Shown here in pieces: positions 40,895 through 52,533 of a DNA stretch of 64,000 bases (position 1 is its first letter; each line of letters starts with the position of its first letter). The stretch lies in NCBI GenBank assembly GCA_905221605.1, contig CAJNDS010000539.1, forward strand, positions 1 through 64,000, written 5' to 3'. The notes beneath the pieces were generated by a model that had not been told where the DNA came from, did no database searches, and worked only from the letters and a program-made list of their open reading frames with translations. Position numbers and translations under genes: made by a program. Source of the stretch: Symbiodinium natans (lineage: Eukaryota; Sar; Dinophyceae; Suessiales; Symbiodiniaceae).

Positions 40895-43800
40895 ACTGCA
40901 CAGCACGTCCATAGTGCGTGTAAGCTAACTCCAGCGCAGCCGCCAGTTCCTCCAAGTTCTTTTTGCGTTCGTTTGGGAGATCGAAGGTACGTCCTTGCGT
41001 TTGTGAGGGGCTCAGGCAAACAAAATAGGCTGCACTGACACGCAAGGTAAGGATATCATGCTTCTTTTTGAAAGCGGTCCTCTATGAGACGCCATTGTGT
41101 TCAAAAACGCTTCGGAGCGCGACCGGAACTCGCCCGGATACATGAGGATTCCCGAGTAATAGTCGCTATGACAAAGCCTGTGCTTCAGCAAGCAAAAAAC
41201 ATCATCGGGGCATGGTTGCACACCTGTGGGAAGGCGAGTGGTGCAGAGTGCAAGCTCCTGAGCCGTCAAGGCCGTGCGCGGAAGGTAAGTGAAGCTTTGA
41301 GGAACCACGGCCTCATCCAAAGGATTCCGTTCTCGGAACACATTGCCCGGCCGGGCGCCATAGGGGAGCGATTCCTTCCACGGCCGCACCTTGTCAGTAC
41401 CCTTAAAGTTCATGACCGGGTGCCTGTTTTATTCCTCTTTTAAGTTGAAATTGGAGGAATTGGGGGCAAGCACCCTCCCCATCGGTCGGGAGATTCAATA
41501 CCTGACGGCTGATAATTATCTTCTTCTTCTAATCATAATAAAAAAAGAGCAAGAAACTCAAAAGCTTCATTTTCAAGATGCGGGAGTCGGAGTCCACAGC
41601 CTCCACAACCAAGCGTTCCCCTCGCGCCTCATAGATTGGCGCCATCCGTCTCTCCAGCAGCCGGATGACATCGGCCCTCGTCTGGACTTCGTCACCAGCA
41701 GTCGTGATGATCTCGGATATCACAGCGAAAACACCATCTCAGGGCCAGGGGATAGATGACAAGCAACGTCTTGCAGAACAGGGTTTGGGTCATGACGGTT
41801 AGGGAGTCGGACGCAGTAGAAAAGCACAATAATAATTAAAAAAACTATAGCCGAAAGCATTCCGGCCTACGTCTTCGTGTGTGTGGCCTATTGGCAGGTG
41901 GTGGATGCCGACTCGGCGAAAATATCCGCCTTGTAGAAAAGCCGCGGTGGACAGTGCGAAGGTGGAGTTCTTCACCTCTCGCACCGTGTTATCCGCCTGG
42001 ATCCACAGCTCCTGTGGCACAGGCAGCTGGCTCCTCGGTTGCGGGTTGGACACAATCTGACTGGAATGAAATAAATCTTGTCAATCAGAAGTCTTTCAGG
42101 AATTTGTCTGTCTGTTGGGGGATGAATGGAATCAGAATCAGAATCGGAATCTCAGCCTGCCACGCGGGAAACAAACAACTCAACGAAAACCAGACACTAA
42201 TTGCAGTCTGGTCTCTGAACAATGTCAGTGTATGCGGAATCGATGGCGCGGGCGCAGCACTCAAGTGTCCACGAGCTGTCGTCCGGGACTGCTTCGTCAG
42301 AGACAAAGATATGGCAGCTGTACCCGTGGACCAGGACACAAGAGATGCCGAGCCCCAATCTGCGCACTCTTTCGAAGACTCCACCCTTGGGCTGCCTCCC
42401 ATGCGGCCAGCGAGGAACAACAGGCTTGGATTTATCGAAGCCATCCACAATCAAACAAAGCGTTCGGCCATCTTTCATGCGAGAACGCTCTCTTGCGTTC
42501 CAATAAGCTTGCCGGCACTCCCACTGCATCTTCAGATGGTCTAGGTACTCTTCCACAAAGCGCAAGTGGATGCCAAGGTCCCGGGTATTTCGCATTTTCG
42601 CCCGCAGGCGATCACACACTAGACAAGTACTGTGTTGGGACCTTTGCCGAAACTGTAGACACCGCCGCCACTTTTTGGCGACTTCATAGAAGACCGACCG
42701 CGAAGCGCACGGCTGAGCGGCACTGAGGCACTTGGCGCAATACAGCTGGTAAAGGTGGCTCCACCTGCCCGGAGGCAGCATCTTCAACGCAAGCTCGTCC
42801 GGCTCGGCCAAGTGTTTGTCCAAAGTGCTATGCATAAGCTTTTCCAGCATGGCGTCACGCATTTCAGCAGGTGTCATGCTCTTGCGGAGAATCCTTATTG
42901 GATTTAAACGGCAGGGTAGCTAAGATTCGGACTATGCTTAGTGCTGGGCTGAGAAAGTCTTGAAACTTGAAAATGTAATGTTCGAGAGAGACAAGCAACG
43001 CGGAGGGGATAAACTCGGCGACGGACTGGTAGAGATTCTGAAAGAAGGTGTGGACGCTGGCAGTGGAAAGCGCGGGTCGATTTCGCTGATGAGCCCCTGA
43101 TATGCTTTGAGAGGAAAGGCTCAGTTCCCGTGTTCCTACTACTATTTAAAAGTCTTCGCCATCCCGAAAAATGCAGTTTATTATTCAAAGACTTAAAATC
43201 ATCGCAAGCAGTGCATGGAATAATAACAAATCGCAGAGATTCGGCGTAGCGTCCGCTCGTCCAGACCAGCATACCTATGCCGGACGCGTTGCAGCCGCGA
43301 CTGCCCCAAAGCCATCATTTTGGCAAATGCTCGGCGACAGACCCTGTTGCCTGCGTCAGCTTGACGGGGAGATGTGGACGTTTTATGCTTAAAAATGTTA
43401 GGCAATAATTCAAAACAACAGCCTTTTGCGACAAGCTGCCATTGATCATCCACGCCTGCTTGCGGGCCTCGGCGCGCGTGCTATCCTCATCCTCGTCCTC
43501 GTCTTTCTGCATCGTCCAAAGTACCAGGTCTTGTGCACTCTTGGAAAGCGACCAAAAGGCGATGCAAAGTGCCAGGAGGTAGCGGAAGGACACATGTTGC
43601 CAGCACCTGGGGCAGCAACCGGCAAAGAAGAATTTAGAATACTTACTGTAGGCAGTCGAAGTCTAATTTTTGTCTTAATCAGAAATTACTTAGTGTCAAT
43701 TGTAGGATCATGGTTTCTTCGGGAGCAGTCAAGTGGCCTTCGCCGGCACGTGCAACCACTCTGCCGCCTGCCACGCAGTACTTTTTTAACGCGTGTTTTG

Positions 43801-44147
43801 GATCTCCCGTTCTTAGCGAAGACACCATCATCCTGAGCCTCCTTGTCCTGATCCTGCTCCAACGTCTTCAAAGCTTGCAAATAGTTCAGAGACAGCTCTG
43901 CGGGCTGTTCCTTGCTTGAGGAGGCCGAGTCTGAACCATCTTCTGTGGACTCGCCCTCTGTCTTCGTGCCGGACTCCTCCTCGGTCAGACTCTCCTTGCT
44001 GCTGGCGCCGCTAGTCGTCTGGGTTGCGCTAGTCGAGGAGCTGCTTTCGGCTTCAAACCTTGTTCCAGCAACACGCAGCGGGGACCGGCTGCGACAACAG
44101 TCTGCGGCATCGAAACGCGGGGGCAAACGCCATGGATTTTGAGACAT
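40895..44147 (-). CDS. DUF7869-like (GHTHED) multi-exon gene
   Basis: Starts at ATG 44147 (MSQNPWRLPPRFDAAD) with a serine/acid-rich exon to about 43835. Further exons: about 43590-43430 (WSLSKSAQDLVLWTMQKDED), about 43345-43205 (CRRAFAKMMALGQSRLQRV), about 43060-42990 (ASVHTFFQNLYQSVAEF), about 42900-42195, about 42055-41866, 41735-41560, 41413-41290 and 40990-40895. The core exon has CAKCLSAAQPCASRSVFYEV, two CxxC-type cysteines (STCLVCDRL) and TLCLIVDGFDKSKPVVPRW. The next has LWIQADNTVREVKNSTF and HLPIGHTHED, which continues in the next exon as VFAVISEII. D-G-x-D-x-S-K, the QADNT aspartate and GHTHED are the hallmarks I associate with DUF7869-type, transposase-like proteins of dinoflagellates and animals (from memory). 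Function unknown. Confidence 0.65.
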
Positions 44148-44699
44148 GGAGGGCAAAGGAGGATGGGAAGTCTACGGGAAAGTCCAATGATCAGAAGTTC
44201 CAGAATCAGAAGAAGATAAATCGGAGGGTTTGGCCCGATTTTTTTGTCGTGATTTCGGGTTACGTCAGGCAAAAGTTTCTGGGCTTGGGGGTAAGGTTTA
44301 AGGCGATTGGGCGAGTCCTGATGTGACGCAATTAGTTTTTTGGGGCTTAGGGTGAAGGGTTACGGGCTGGATTCTCGGAGGGCGTCCTAATCGTGTTGTC
44401 ATGCAAAATGGATGTCGTACAATAACGTCTATTCTCAAGCCAAAGAACGCAAGAAACGATGCTCACAGGGACGCCCGGAACCCTGTATTCAGCCCGAAAA
44501 GCCGAAATCGCCAGTCAGTTATTATGTTTTGACTCGGAAAGGAATTATGCATTAGTCGGGTTTAGGGGGCCGTAGGGTTCAGGATTTTGGGTTCAGGGGT
44601 TTAGCACGGGGCTTCAACCTCAAGCATATTATAATGCAACCCGCAGAAACGCAACATTGAATTCAAACTGGATAGTTCCCCTTCTGCCAAAAAAAAGAG

Positions 44700-46111
44700 G
44701 TCCTGAGCACTGGTGGGCATAGCGGTCGTAGTGCCTCGCGACGATCGTGCGGAAGCCTTCAGAGGACGCCTGCAAGTTGGCTATCAACTTCTTCCTCTCG
44801 GTTGTGACACGCCATTTTTTCACCGAGACCGTCTTGTTAAATTCGGTGATCACCTTGTTCAACAACTCGCGCCGTGTTGCGCGCCTGCCCAATGCACATG
44901 GCCAGCAATCATGAATGACAATAATCAGACTCATTGGTTTCATGTCAGAAGTCATGCGTGTGAGCATAGGAAACTGTCAGATTGCAAGGTCCAACACCAA
45001 GCCTCATGTTGGGTTTCCTCTGGGCCGCCTCCATAGCCTGGCTGATTTGGTGCATGAACTGTAAGGCCGAGGGAGGTTGTTTGTCGGCAGTGCGTGCCCC
45101 GATTCCTCAGATCGAACGTGTGCCACACAAATTCCAGGGTAGTAGCAACGACTGGGCTCGATTCGTTTTTCATGGACTAGTTCTTGATTCTGATGAGACA
45201 CTCAAAGCATCGAAGTGAAACTGTTCTTCGTCTTCGCGGTGACAGTACGTGGCCTTGATGTACTTGTAGGAAGCGAATGTGTCCACAGCATCCACTGCTA
45301 TGGAGAGCTTGTGTGCGATCATGACAGCGCACATCATGATGAGCACCTTGGTCTGGCCGTCGACGAACTTCACTTGGAAGGGCTCCTTTAAGACTCTGCT
45401 GCTGTCCTGGGGGAAACGGACGCTGACAATCTCACGGTTGTCGTTTCCTTCCATGACAAAGGACCGGAAGTGGTTCCGCATGGCTGCAACGTGGGGGAAA
45501 TCTCAGGTCAAAGGCAAAGGTTCAACGCTACATCGTGTTCAGCGCATGACATTAGGACCCTCATGATAGACTGCTCTCTGTCTGACTCTAAGTCGGATTG
45601 TCATTGCCGGCAAGCCACGACCATTCTTTCCTTCTTTCGTGTAGTCGAAACTGTCCAATTCCAACCAAAAGTCGTCAAGGCTTCCGGAAGGGATGAGACT
45701 TAAGGTCCTTCTCGCAGCAATCTTCCCGGTATCGACGTACTGCTCAATCACCTGAAACAGGGCTCTTGTCAAAGGAGGATGTGAAGTTCGAAAATGTGCA
45801 TGGGCCTGACGGAACATTTCCCGGCTTGTCACCGTTCGCTCCAGCCATGTGCAAATATTCTCCTTCTCGCAAACCTTAAATGCTGAGCAAATGGTGGTTC
45901 CGACCTGTGCTCCATGTGGGAGACTGCAGCTGCGCACAATCCGTTCAAAATTCGTTACGGAATGCCGACAGGCAACTTCATCGAAGAAACTCAGGATGGC
46001 TTCCTTAGGGCGCAAGGAGTTCTCCGCAGAGCCTGCCGGCACCGCTGCCGCGATCAAAGGCCCTGTCTCTTGCGCAGGGTCTTGTTCCTCCTCCGTCTTC
46101 GCCGACTCCAT
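44700..46111 (-). CDS. multi-exon gene, unrecognised product
   Basis: I start it at ATG 46111 (MESAKTEEEQDPAQETG); the frame is also open a few codons upstream from a TTG. Exon 1 runs to about 45710 and has ILSFFDEVACRHSVTNFERI and FQVIEQYVDTGKIAARRTL. Exon 2 (about 45489-45180) has HFRSFVMEGNDNREIVSVRF and FQVKFVDGQTKVLIMMCAVM. Exon 3 (about 45110-44990) has PSALQFMHQISQAMEAAQRK. Exon 4 (about 44890-44715) has RRELLNKVITEFNKTVSVKK. It begins 160 bp after the methyltransferase stop, same strand. No domain recognised. Confidence 0.55.
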
Positions 46112-46272
46112 TGGGAGCCCGGCCAAAAGGAAAAAAGTGTGCTGTGATTTGATCCGTCAAGCAAAAAAAGCGGAACTCAGATCGTTCAGCAGAACGCTTG
46201 TGGCCACATCACGACATGTCAGACAGAACATACTCAGAGCGAACGTTTTTTTCAACGTGCACGCGGCCGCTT

Positions 46273-49200
46273 TCACATCAGTCGGGATAGACTCTGGCGG
46301 AATTTCTTCTCATCCAAAGCCTTAGAGAACAGCCATAATATATATTTAGGTTTAGGCACGGGCGTCTCTGTTGTCTCACAGCTCTGGAATGGGGCTCGTG
46401 CTTTAAACGCAGCCAGCAAAGCTACAGCGACGGCCCGGAGAGCCATTCCATTCCCAGCCATTTGGGATAGCTCCTAGAAGTCGGCAAGCAGACGACGAGC
46501 AACAGCGCATGTACTATTTTTTTCGGCTTGGGGTGCTCTTATGCTTAAGTCCGAGAAGCCGCGCAAGAGTTCGCGGAGGCGTCCAGGCGGTGCATGGGAA
46601 ATCCCTGGATAAGCATCTTCTCACATCCTGGGCCAAGCGTCAGGGAAAGACTCGGAACAACGTTGCATGAAACGGCAGTGCTCAGTGTCAGACCGGAAAG
46701 CAGGCGCTGCTGATTGGCCAAAAGATACTTTCCACCTGGCGTCAGGCATGGAAAGGGCCTCAGATTCTGCCGATTCATCCGATTCATTGATTGGCTGTCA
46801 CAGGTTATTAGTTAGAGTTAGTTGCACTCAATAACTAAGTCGCTCGGACGACCGTGCAGACGCCATTCGGTAGATCGATTGCGAAACGTCGAGCACAGCC
46901 CAATCCTTCTTGACGCAGGACCAAACCAAAGCAGCAAGCATTGGTCGCATCGTTCGGAACAAAGAAGGCAGCTTCGGAATCTTAGCCATACCTCTCTGCA
47001 GGGCATCCTCTGCAGTGACCTTGCCGGGAGCATGTCATTGTCTACTATCTAGCAGGAGAGGCAACTGTATTGAGAAATCATCAGCACGACGATTATAAAT
47101 AATATTTATGACGACTAAGGTTCACATAATAAGGTTCATAAGAAGCATGGTCCAAAGTAACAGTATAACGTAATTTGTTACTTTAAATATTAAATAATTT
47201 ATAATAAGTAGTTGTTATCTCTTAAATCCGTTAGGTAATAGTTCATAATGTCTTTGATGATGGTCTCTTTTCATTGTTTTGCACTACACCTACTAAATTT
47301 TAAGTAGTACATAACAGAAAACAAATAGTATGTGGCAGTGTTTAAAGCAAGTCCGGCCTCGTGATTCTTCATGAACTTCACTTGCGACACATGCCACTTC
47401 TTCTCCATCGGTCGCCTGGCAAAAGGGCCACAGTCTAGATCTGACATGTTGGATGGTGCGAGCAAATCCGTGCACACTCGCAACTACCACGCAACTTTTT
47501 CAGGGCGCTCCGGAAAAGGTTTCCCACCATGGTTTGCCCCACTGTTGCCGCCTCTCCGGCGCTTCTTGCCAGTCAAAGCGAGCAGCATCTTGCGTTTGCT
47601 CGGCATTTCTCCTTCGTCGCCGGCCTCTTGCGAGCCATGGCTTGGCCCATGAACTCTTTGAGGAGGTTCAGCAACTCCATGCTCGGGATCTCGTTCTTCA
47701 AAGTTTGCAGCGGCGGGAAGTGCAGCTGCTGCAGCTGCTGCTGCTGCTGCAGCCGCTGGCACGGCGTGATCAGGGGCAGGAGCTGCTGAATCCGAGCCAG
47801 GACCAGGAGGTACTTCTCGGGGCCCGTGACCCAATTCTTCCACGCCTGGTGCTGGCACAGGAGGATCTTCGGCAGCAGTTTCTGATTCTCCCGACTCCGA
47901 CTCAGACTTCGCAGCTTCCGCTGGTCCTGGTGCTTCTCGGGGCCCGTGACCCAATTCTTCCACGCCTGGTGCTGGCACAGGAGGATCTTCGGCAGCAGTT
48001 TCTGATTCTCCCGACTCAGACTTCGCAGCTTCCGCTGGTCCTGGTGCTTCTGGTCGCCGCCCGGATCGCCTGCTGGAACTGGAACTTCGTGGCCTGCGGC
48101 TACGTGTCGAACTTTTTCTTCTTCGCCTGCGGCTGTGTCTGGAACTGCTGCTGCTGCTGCTTCTTCTTCTTCTTCGTCGCCGGCTGCTGGGCGTGGAACT
48201 TCTTCGCCGGCGGCGTGAAGATTTGTTTCTGCGGGGTCTTCGCCTGCGGCTGCGTGTCGTGGAACTTCTGCTTCTTCTTCTTCTTATTGTTTGCTTGCGC
48301 CGGCTTCTCGATCTGCGGCTCCTTCTGCGGCTGCTCCTAGATCTGCCTCGGTTGCGAGAATGCCTGGAGGAACGCCTGCTCTGAGGGCGCGCAGGTCTGT
48401 TTGCTGGGCCTGGGCTGGTGCTGGGCAAAGCCTCCGCGAGGAATTCTTGCACAGTCTCGTCCTCCAGCGTCGTCGATTCATCGGAATTATCGGGCATGGT
48501 GATATGAAGTCTGTGTTAAACTGTGTTATATTATCTGTCACCATTAACGTCGCAAAGGGTGGGAAATTTCCAGTCAGTATTTATTTGTAAAAAATAATAT
48601 ATATTTTATTATCGATCAGTCGAACCTGAAATATACGCAGGGGCATCCAGACCTACACATCCTACTGGCAAATCTGGCCAAAACAGCTTCATTGCAATCA
48701 AGGGCTGAAGAACTGCCATCAACATATGGCCCCTGCAAGGCATGTCCCTCCCCGCTGAATCCCGTGAAAAGCGCGAGCCTTCTTCTCATCGTTCTGATCA
48801 TCTCTTTCTCTGCAGCCTTCCTCTTGATTCCACGATTGACGAAAGGATCAGGCAAGGAATCGTGGTTTGCCGGCAGTAGCAGATCGTACCTGAGTCAGGT
48901 GAAAGCAGCAGGCCACTCGATAGAGAGGTGACAATGAAAAGCACTGCGAAAGACAGCAATTCGTGGACCGGAGTGAATCAGACTCAGAATCTGCCGCGGC
49001 ATGCTTGTTGTCCGACTCTAGACTGACGCACGATTCTCTTTAAAGTTTCTGATGACTGCTACTAAATGACATATTCGAATTGAATTCAAACGGCCTCCCT
49101 CTGCTGGACTCCTTTGGGGGGCGCCTGCGTGTTCACGCTGGGGCCCATCCTTCCACCCCCAGCAAGCGCATAGCCCATTCGCCTTGCTGTCATCCCCCCC

Positions 49201-51797
49201 CGGCCCCGGGGGGAGGGTTGGCCTCAAGGGTGGTCAGAGTCAGTGTGCCCCCCCGCTGATCGGCCAACCCGCGGCTCTGCGGCAGGAAAGGGGCCCTGTG
49301 CCGAGAGGAGGTCAAGGGGCATAAATTGCATGTAACAGCGCCACGGATTGATAAACCCGGCTGGCCAGCATATCTGCTTGCTACGTGACCCCAGCTCCCC
49401 CCCCGCCGGGCCCTGTGTCGAACTCCTACATCTGAATTTTGGTCGCCTGAACACGTGACATTTCCAACTGAAACCCGAGACCTGGGACGAGACACTGTGG
49501 CGCCGAACCTGATTTGCAGCAAGCGGCCAGGACATGTCGGGTTCTGTTCTCAAACTTGCCATCGTTTTTTTGATTTGGGCCACGTCTCCAAGAATACTTC
49601 GGTGCAGCAGGAGGATGTAGTACCGGTTTCTCTGCTGCACCCCACCATGGTCAAGCCTGAGACTAAGATTCGCTTTCAATTGTCATCATGTCATGTGTAG
49701 TCGGCACTGGTTTCATTAAATATCAACGAGCAGCGGGTTCACAGAGGTCACCTTTAGAAAATAGTTGCCACATTTCTTCAGTTGGGATTTGACTTCTTCC
49801 ATGACCTTGGCGAGCCCCATCACGTTCTCCAATATCACAACCTCAGATTCAGGGCCAGGGCGAATCCATGTACGCTGCGAAACTGTCTACGGAATAAGTT
49901 CAAAAATAATACTTTAATTTAAATGCAACTTGCTCAGAAACCAATGGTTGCACTTCCGTTATAATTTCGACCACACGGAAGAACTGGCGTGCTTCGGGAT
50001 CCTGAAGAAGTTGCGTTTCATTTCGTAGATAGGAAAAAGCCTTGCAGGGGAATCCTGCAACATAGATTGCCACCTGGCAGGTAGCAAACAAGAACTGCTG
50101 GGGCTGGGGCTGCCTGACCCCGAACCAACCCGGCATTCCGCAATGCTGGCCTTGTGGATCAAGAGCGTGACAGATCGATTGAAAAGATCCTTTTGAACCC
50201 TGATGGACAGTCATTTCAGGCTGAATCTTAATAAAACAAGATATCATGGAACACAATGTCTGCATTTTGGAAAGCCAGGGGCCTCACGCCGGGCATGTTT
50301 CTGGCAATCCATTTCTGCGGGCCTTTCGCGTAATCGCAAGCTGACCTTGTCTGCATTCAACGAACGAACTAAACGCAAGACATTTCAAGAATCCGCCAGC
50401 CAAGCAACACAAGCTTGAACTTTCCTTGGCACAGCATGTCCAGAACTATTGTCGGCGTCTCTGCACCGGAGCCTTGCAGAACGGGAACATGATTGGCTGA
50501 CTTACGATGAGGATGAGTTCTTGGGAGTGAGAGGGGGTTCTTGGGAGTTCTGGGGCGCAGACAATCTGTCATCACCGGAATGCCGTCCGGCAGCTTCTCG
50601 AAGAAATCCTTCAGACCTTAGACAGGCTCAGCAGATGTCAGGAATCGACGGCACAGCAAACACGCGAGAAGAAATGCCAGCAAGCCACTGGCCCTTCTCA
50701 CAAAATCTTGTCCGAACTCCAGGTGTCGAATTTGAGCTGCAGCCAAATTCAAAGAGCCTCGCCCTGCTCCTCCGATTGGTGAATCTGAGTCTTCGTCGCC
50801 GCTGCTGCTGCTGCAGCTTGTTCCGTCAGCGGTGCTGTTGGAGTCTGAGGCGGTGCTGCTGCTTGGTGGAAGTTCGACTCTCCACGTTGGCATGGTTGTG
50901 CCATTTGGTTCTTGCTACAAGTTTACATGTTGACTATGAATAATAACTTTTAAATTGTCTTGCTCAAAGATGCTCACAAATAACTCATAATCATACGAAA
51001 CCCAACTCACAGCCTTTGAAGTTCAACGTCTGCAGCGATCCAAATGACAGTAAATCGGCCCAGTTCGACTGAGCCAAACACATCGTACAACCGTGCTGTC
51101 CCTCGCGACCAAACGGAATCAGAAGCAGGCACGGCGCAGTCCTGTGGAGAACGCTAAGTCCAATGTCACAGACCTTAGCTCAGGGCAATTCCATCAAGTG
51201 AGCATAGGATGACGAGGCGTGAAAACGTGCAGATGCCAATGCGCAGACACATCTTGACCGAGAGCATCATTGATCAGTCTCATGCCAGTGCCTATTTACA
51301 TTGAATTGCAGGCTGTACAAACATCAATTGTGACTTGCAGTGGGTCCAAAACCTCAGTGCTTATTACGATCATGACGATTGCGCCGCCTTGGCTTGTCCT
51401 CATCGACATGGTCTTTGCATCTGTGGTGTGTGTGCGGCTCGAAGGGCGGTCGCACACACGGCGCCCAGCAATAGCCACAGTTTGACTGGCACCAACATCG
51501 CCGGGGCTGGTCATTCCATTTGTTGTCGGGCTCGGGGCAGGCGATTCTGGAATCATGACCCTCGCTTCGCCATCCAGAAGGCCTGGCTGACTGCTCAGAA
51601 TCACGAAGGGCCTGCTGCGTGGCTGCCTGCAACATGGTCAATGCTGTCTGGCCCCACCTGTGGAGTTGCAAGCTTTGAACCCAATCCATGGCCTCCATCT
51701 CTTCTGCTCCTAGATCATCACTTTTATCGCCCCAGGCCCATTTGCTATGATCGGTGCCACCTTTGCCGCCATGGCCATCATCAGTGCCACGACTCAT
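46273..51797 (-). CDS. second cytosine-C5 DNA methyltransferase-like gene, multi-exon
   Basis: Starts at ATG 51797 (MSRGTDDGHGGKGGTD), with disordered G/S/D-rich N-terminal exons to about 50650. Catalytic exons follow: about 50612-50410 with motif I as LQGSGAETPTIVLDML; about 50340-50228 with ADIVFHDILF (motif III-like); about 50073-49944 with motif IV as YVAGFPCKAFSYL; 49874-49752 with motif VI as VVILENVMGLAKV; about 49660-49509 with motif VIII as VQQRNRYYILLL; about 48889-48630. The C-terminal part lies at 46780-46560 (CLTPGGKYLLANQQRLLS, then EKMLIQGFP, motif IX-like) and 46475-46273 (motif X as AGNGMALRAVAVALLAAF). Exon 49874-49752 is 123 nt and phase 0 at both ends. As in the plus-strand gene, Lys follows the catalytic Cys. 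The stretch from 48.5 to 47.4 kb holds an RS-rich frame whose membership is uncertain. Confidence 0.7.
46628..46693 (-). other. 66-nt intron that does not break the frame
   Basis: Donor TCCG/GTCTGAC, acceptor GGCCCAG/GATGTG. Its removal joins QRLLSG to CEKMLIQGFP, matching the methyltransferase motif IX spacing. Retained, it would add 22 residues without a stop. Confidence 0.45.
46830..47019 (-). CDS. exon VTAEDALQRGMAKIPKL
   Basis: Acceptor GGCAAG. The frame is VTAEDALQRGMAKIPKLPSL, then FRTMRPMLAALVWSCVKKDW and VLDVSQSIYRMASARSSERL. It lies between the RS-rich frame and the motif IX exon. It may be part of the methyltransferase target-recognition region. Confidence 0.45.
47345..47445 (-). 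CDS. exon SDLDCGPFARRPMEKKW
   Basis: The minus frame is SDLDCGPFARRPMEKKWHVS then QVKFMKNHEAGLALN. Same strand as its neighbours; borders approximate. Confidence 0.4.
47487..48497 (-). CDS. arginine/serine-rich protein, 337 codons
   Basis: Opens at ATG 48497 in good context (ATATCACCATGC) with MPDNSDESTTLEDETVQEFL. A stop lies seven codons upstream. Residues about 35-150 are a dense RS/SR domain, as in splicing factors and nuclear-speckle proteins. Then come two copies of a 38/40-residue repeat (EAPGPAEAAKSES through GVEELGHGPR), a poly-Ala run, and a basic end with SKRKMLLALTGKKRRRGGNS. It may be a separate gene start or an exon of the flanking methyltransferase. Confidence 0.6.
47813..48050 (-). 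repeat. 120-bp direct coding repeat x 2
   Basis: CTTCTCGGGGCCCGTGACCC starts at 47813 and again at 47933. The copies are identical except for a 6-bp in-frame indel (SESES against SES). Confidence 0.85.
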
Positions 51798-51989
51798 AAT
51801 TTGCCTTCAACTCTTAATTTGACAAGTGTCTAGTTTGAGTGCTTCGCAAAATTTGACTAAGCTCCTCGAGCCATCCTTCGATGAGCGAAGCACAAGACAA
51901 AAGAACCATCACGCACTCATGGAATGTGGCTGATGAACGCAATGTTGTGCTGAGTCGCGTGCCTTCCACTCGTCCGCCGAGAACGAGCT

Positions 51990-52123
51990 GTTGTCTCTCT
52001 TTTCTCTTTTTTCTCTCTCCCTATCTCTTTCTTTATCTCTTTCTCCTTCTTTTTTTCCCTCATTCCCTTCAGCTTTTTTCTTTCTCAGCTCGCTCTCTCT
52101 CTCTCTCTCTCTTTCTCTCTTTG

Positions 52124-52157
<34 letters not shown>

Positions 52158-52192
52158 TCTCTTTTTCTTTCTCTTTCTCTTTCTCTGTCTCT
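51990..52192 (+). repeat. CT/T-rich tract upstream of DHE 8
   Basis: Nearly 200 bases of CTCTC with TTTCTC interruptions, ending TCTCTGCAG. Another tract lies at 52388-52440. Confidence 0.85.
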
Positions 52193-52194
52193 GC

Positions 52195-52228
52195 AGGCGG
52201 AAAACCGCCGGCGGTTCGCTGACCGCCT
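52195..52228 (+). repeat. double-hairpin element (DHE) 8
   Basis: GGCGG-AAAA-CCGCC then GGCGGTT-CGCT-GACCGCC (one wobble pair), directly after TCTCTGCAG. Confidence 0.8.
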
Positions 52229-52338
52229 CAAACTTAGACTTGTTTTGGATGTTCTTTTTCTCTTTATCTTTTTCTTTCTTCTCTCTCTCGCTCTCTCTCT
52301 CTTTCTCTTTATTTATTGCTCTCTCAGTACTAAGTTTA

Positions 52339-52373
52339 AGGCGGACGTGCCGCCGGCGGTTCGCTGACCGCCT
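52339..52373 (+). repeat. double-hairpin element (DHE) 9
   Basis: GGCGG-ACGTG-CCGCC then GGCGGTT-CGCT-GACCGCC, preceded by AAGTTTAAG. Confidence 0.8.
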
Positions 52374-52385
52374 AATGTTTGAAAG

Positions 52386-52430
<45 letters not shown>

Positions 52431-52440
52431 TGCTCTCTCC

Positions 52441-52474
52441 AGGCGGAAGTGCCGCCGGCGGTGCGCTAACCGCC
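52441..52474 (+). repeat. double-hairpin element (DHE) 10
   Basis: GGCGG-AAGTG-CCGCC then GGCGG-TGCGCTAA-CCGCC, directly after GCTCTCTCCAG. The second stem lost its inner pairs. Confidence 0.8.
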
Positions 52475-52511
52475 CAAAAATCTCTCCCTCCCTCTCGCCT
52501 CGCTTTCAATC

Positions 52512-52533
52512 GCTCTCCCCAGGCGGAAATACC
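52512..52533 (+). repeat. truncated DHE
   Basis: GCTCTCCCCAGGCGGAAATA: the polypyrimidine-CAG junction and first half-stem are present, but the complementary CCGCC and second hairpin are missing. Confidence 0.5.
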
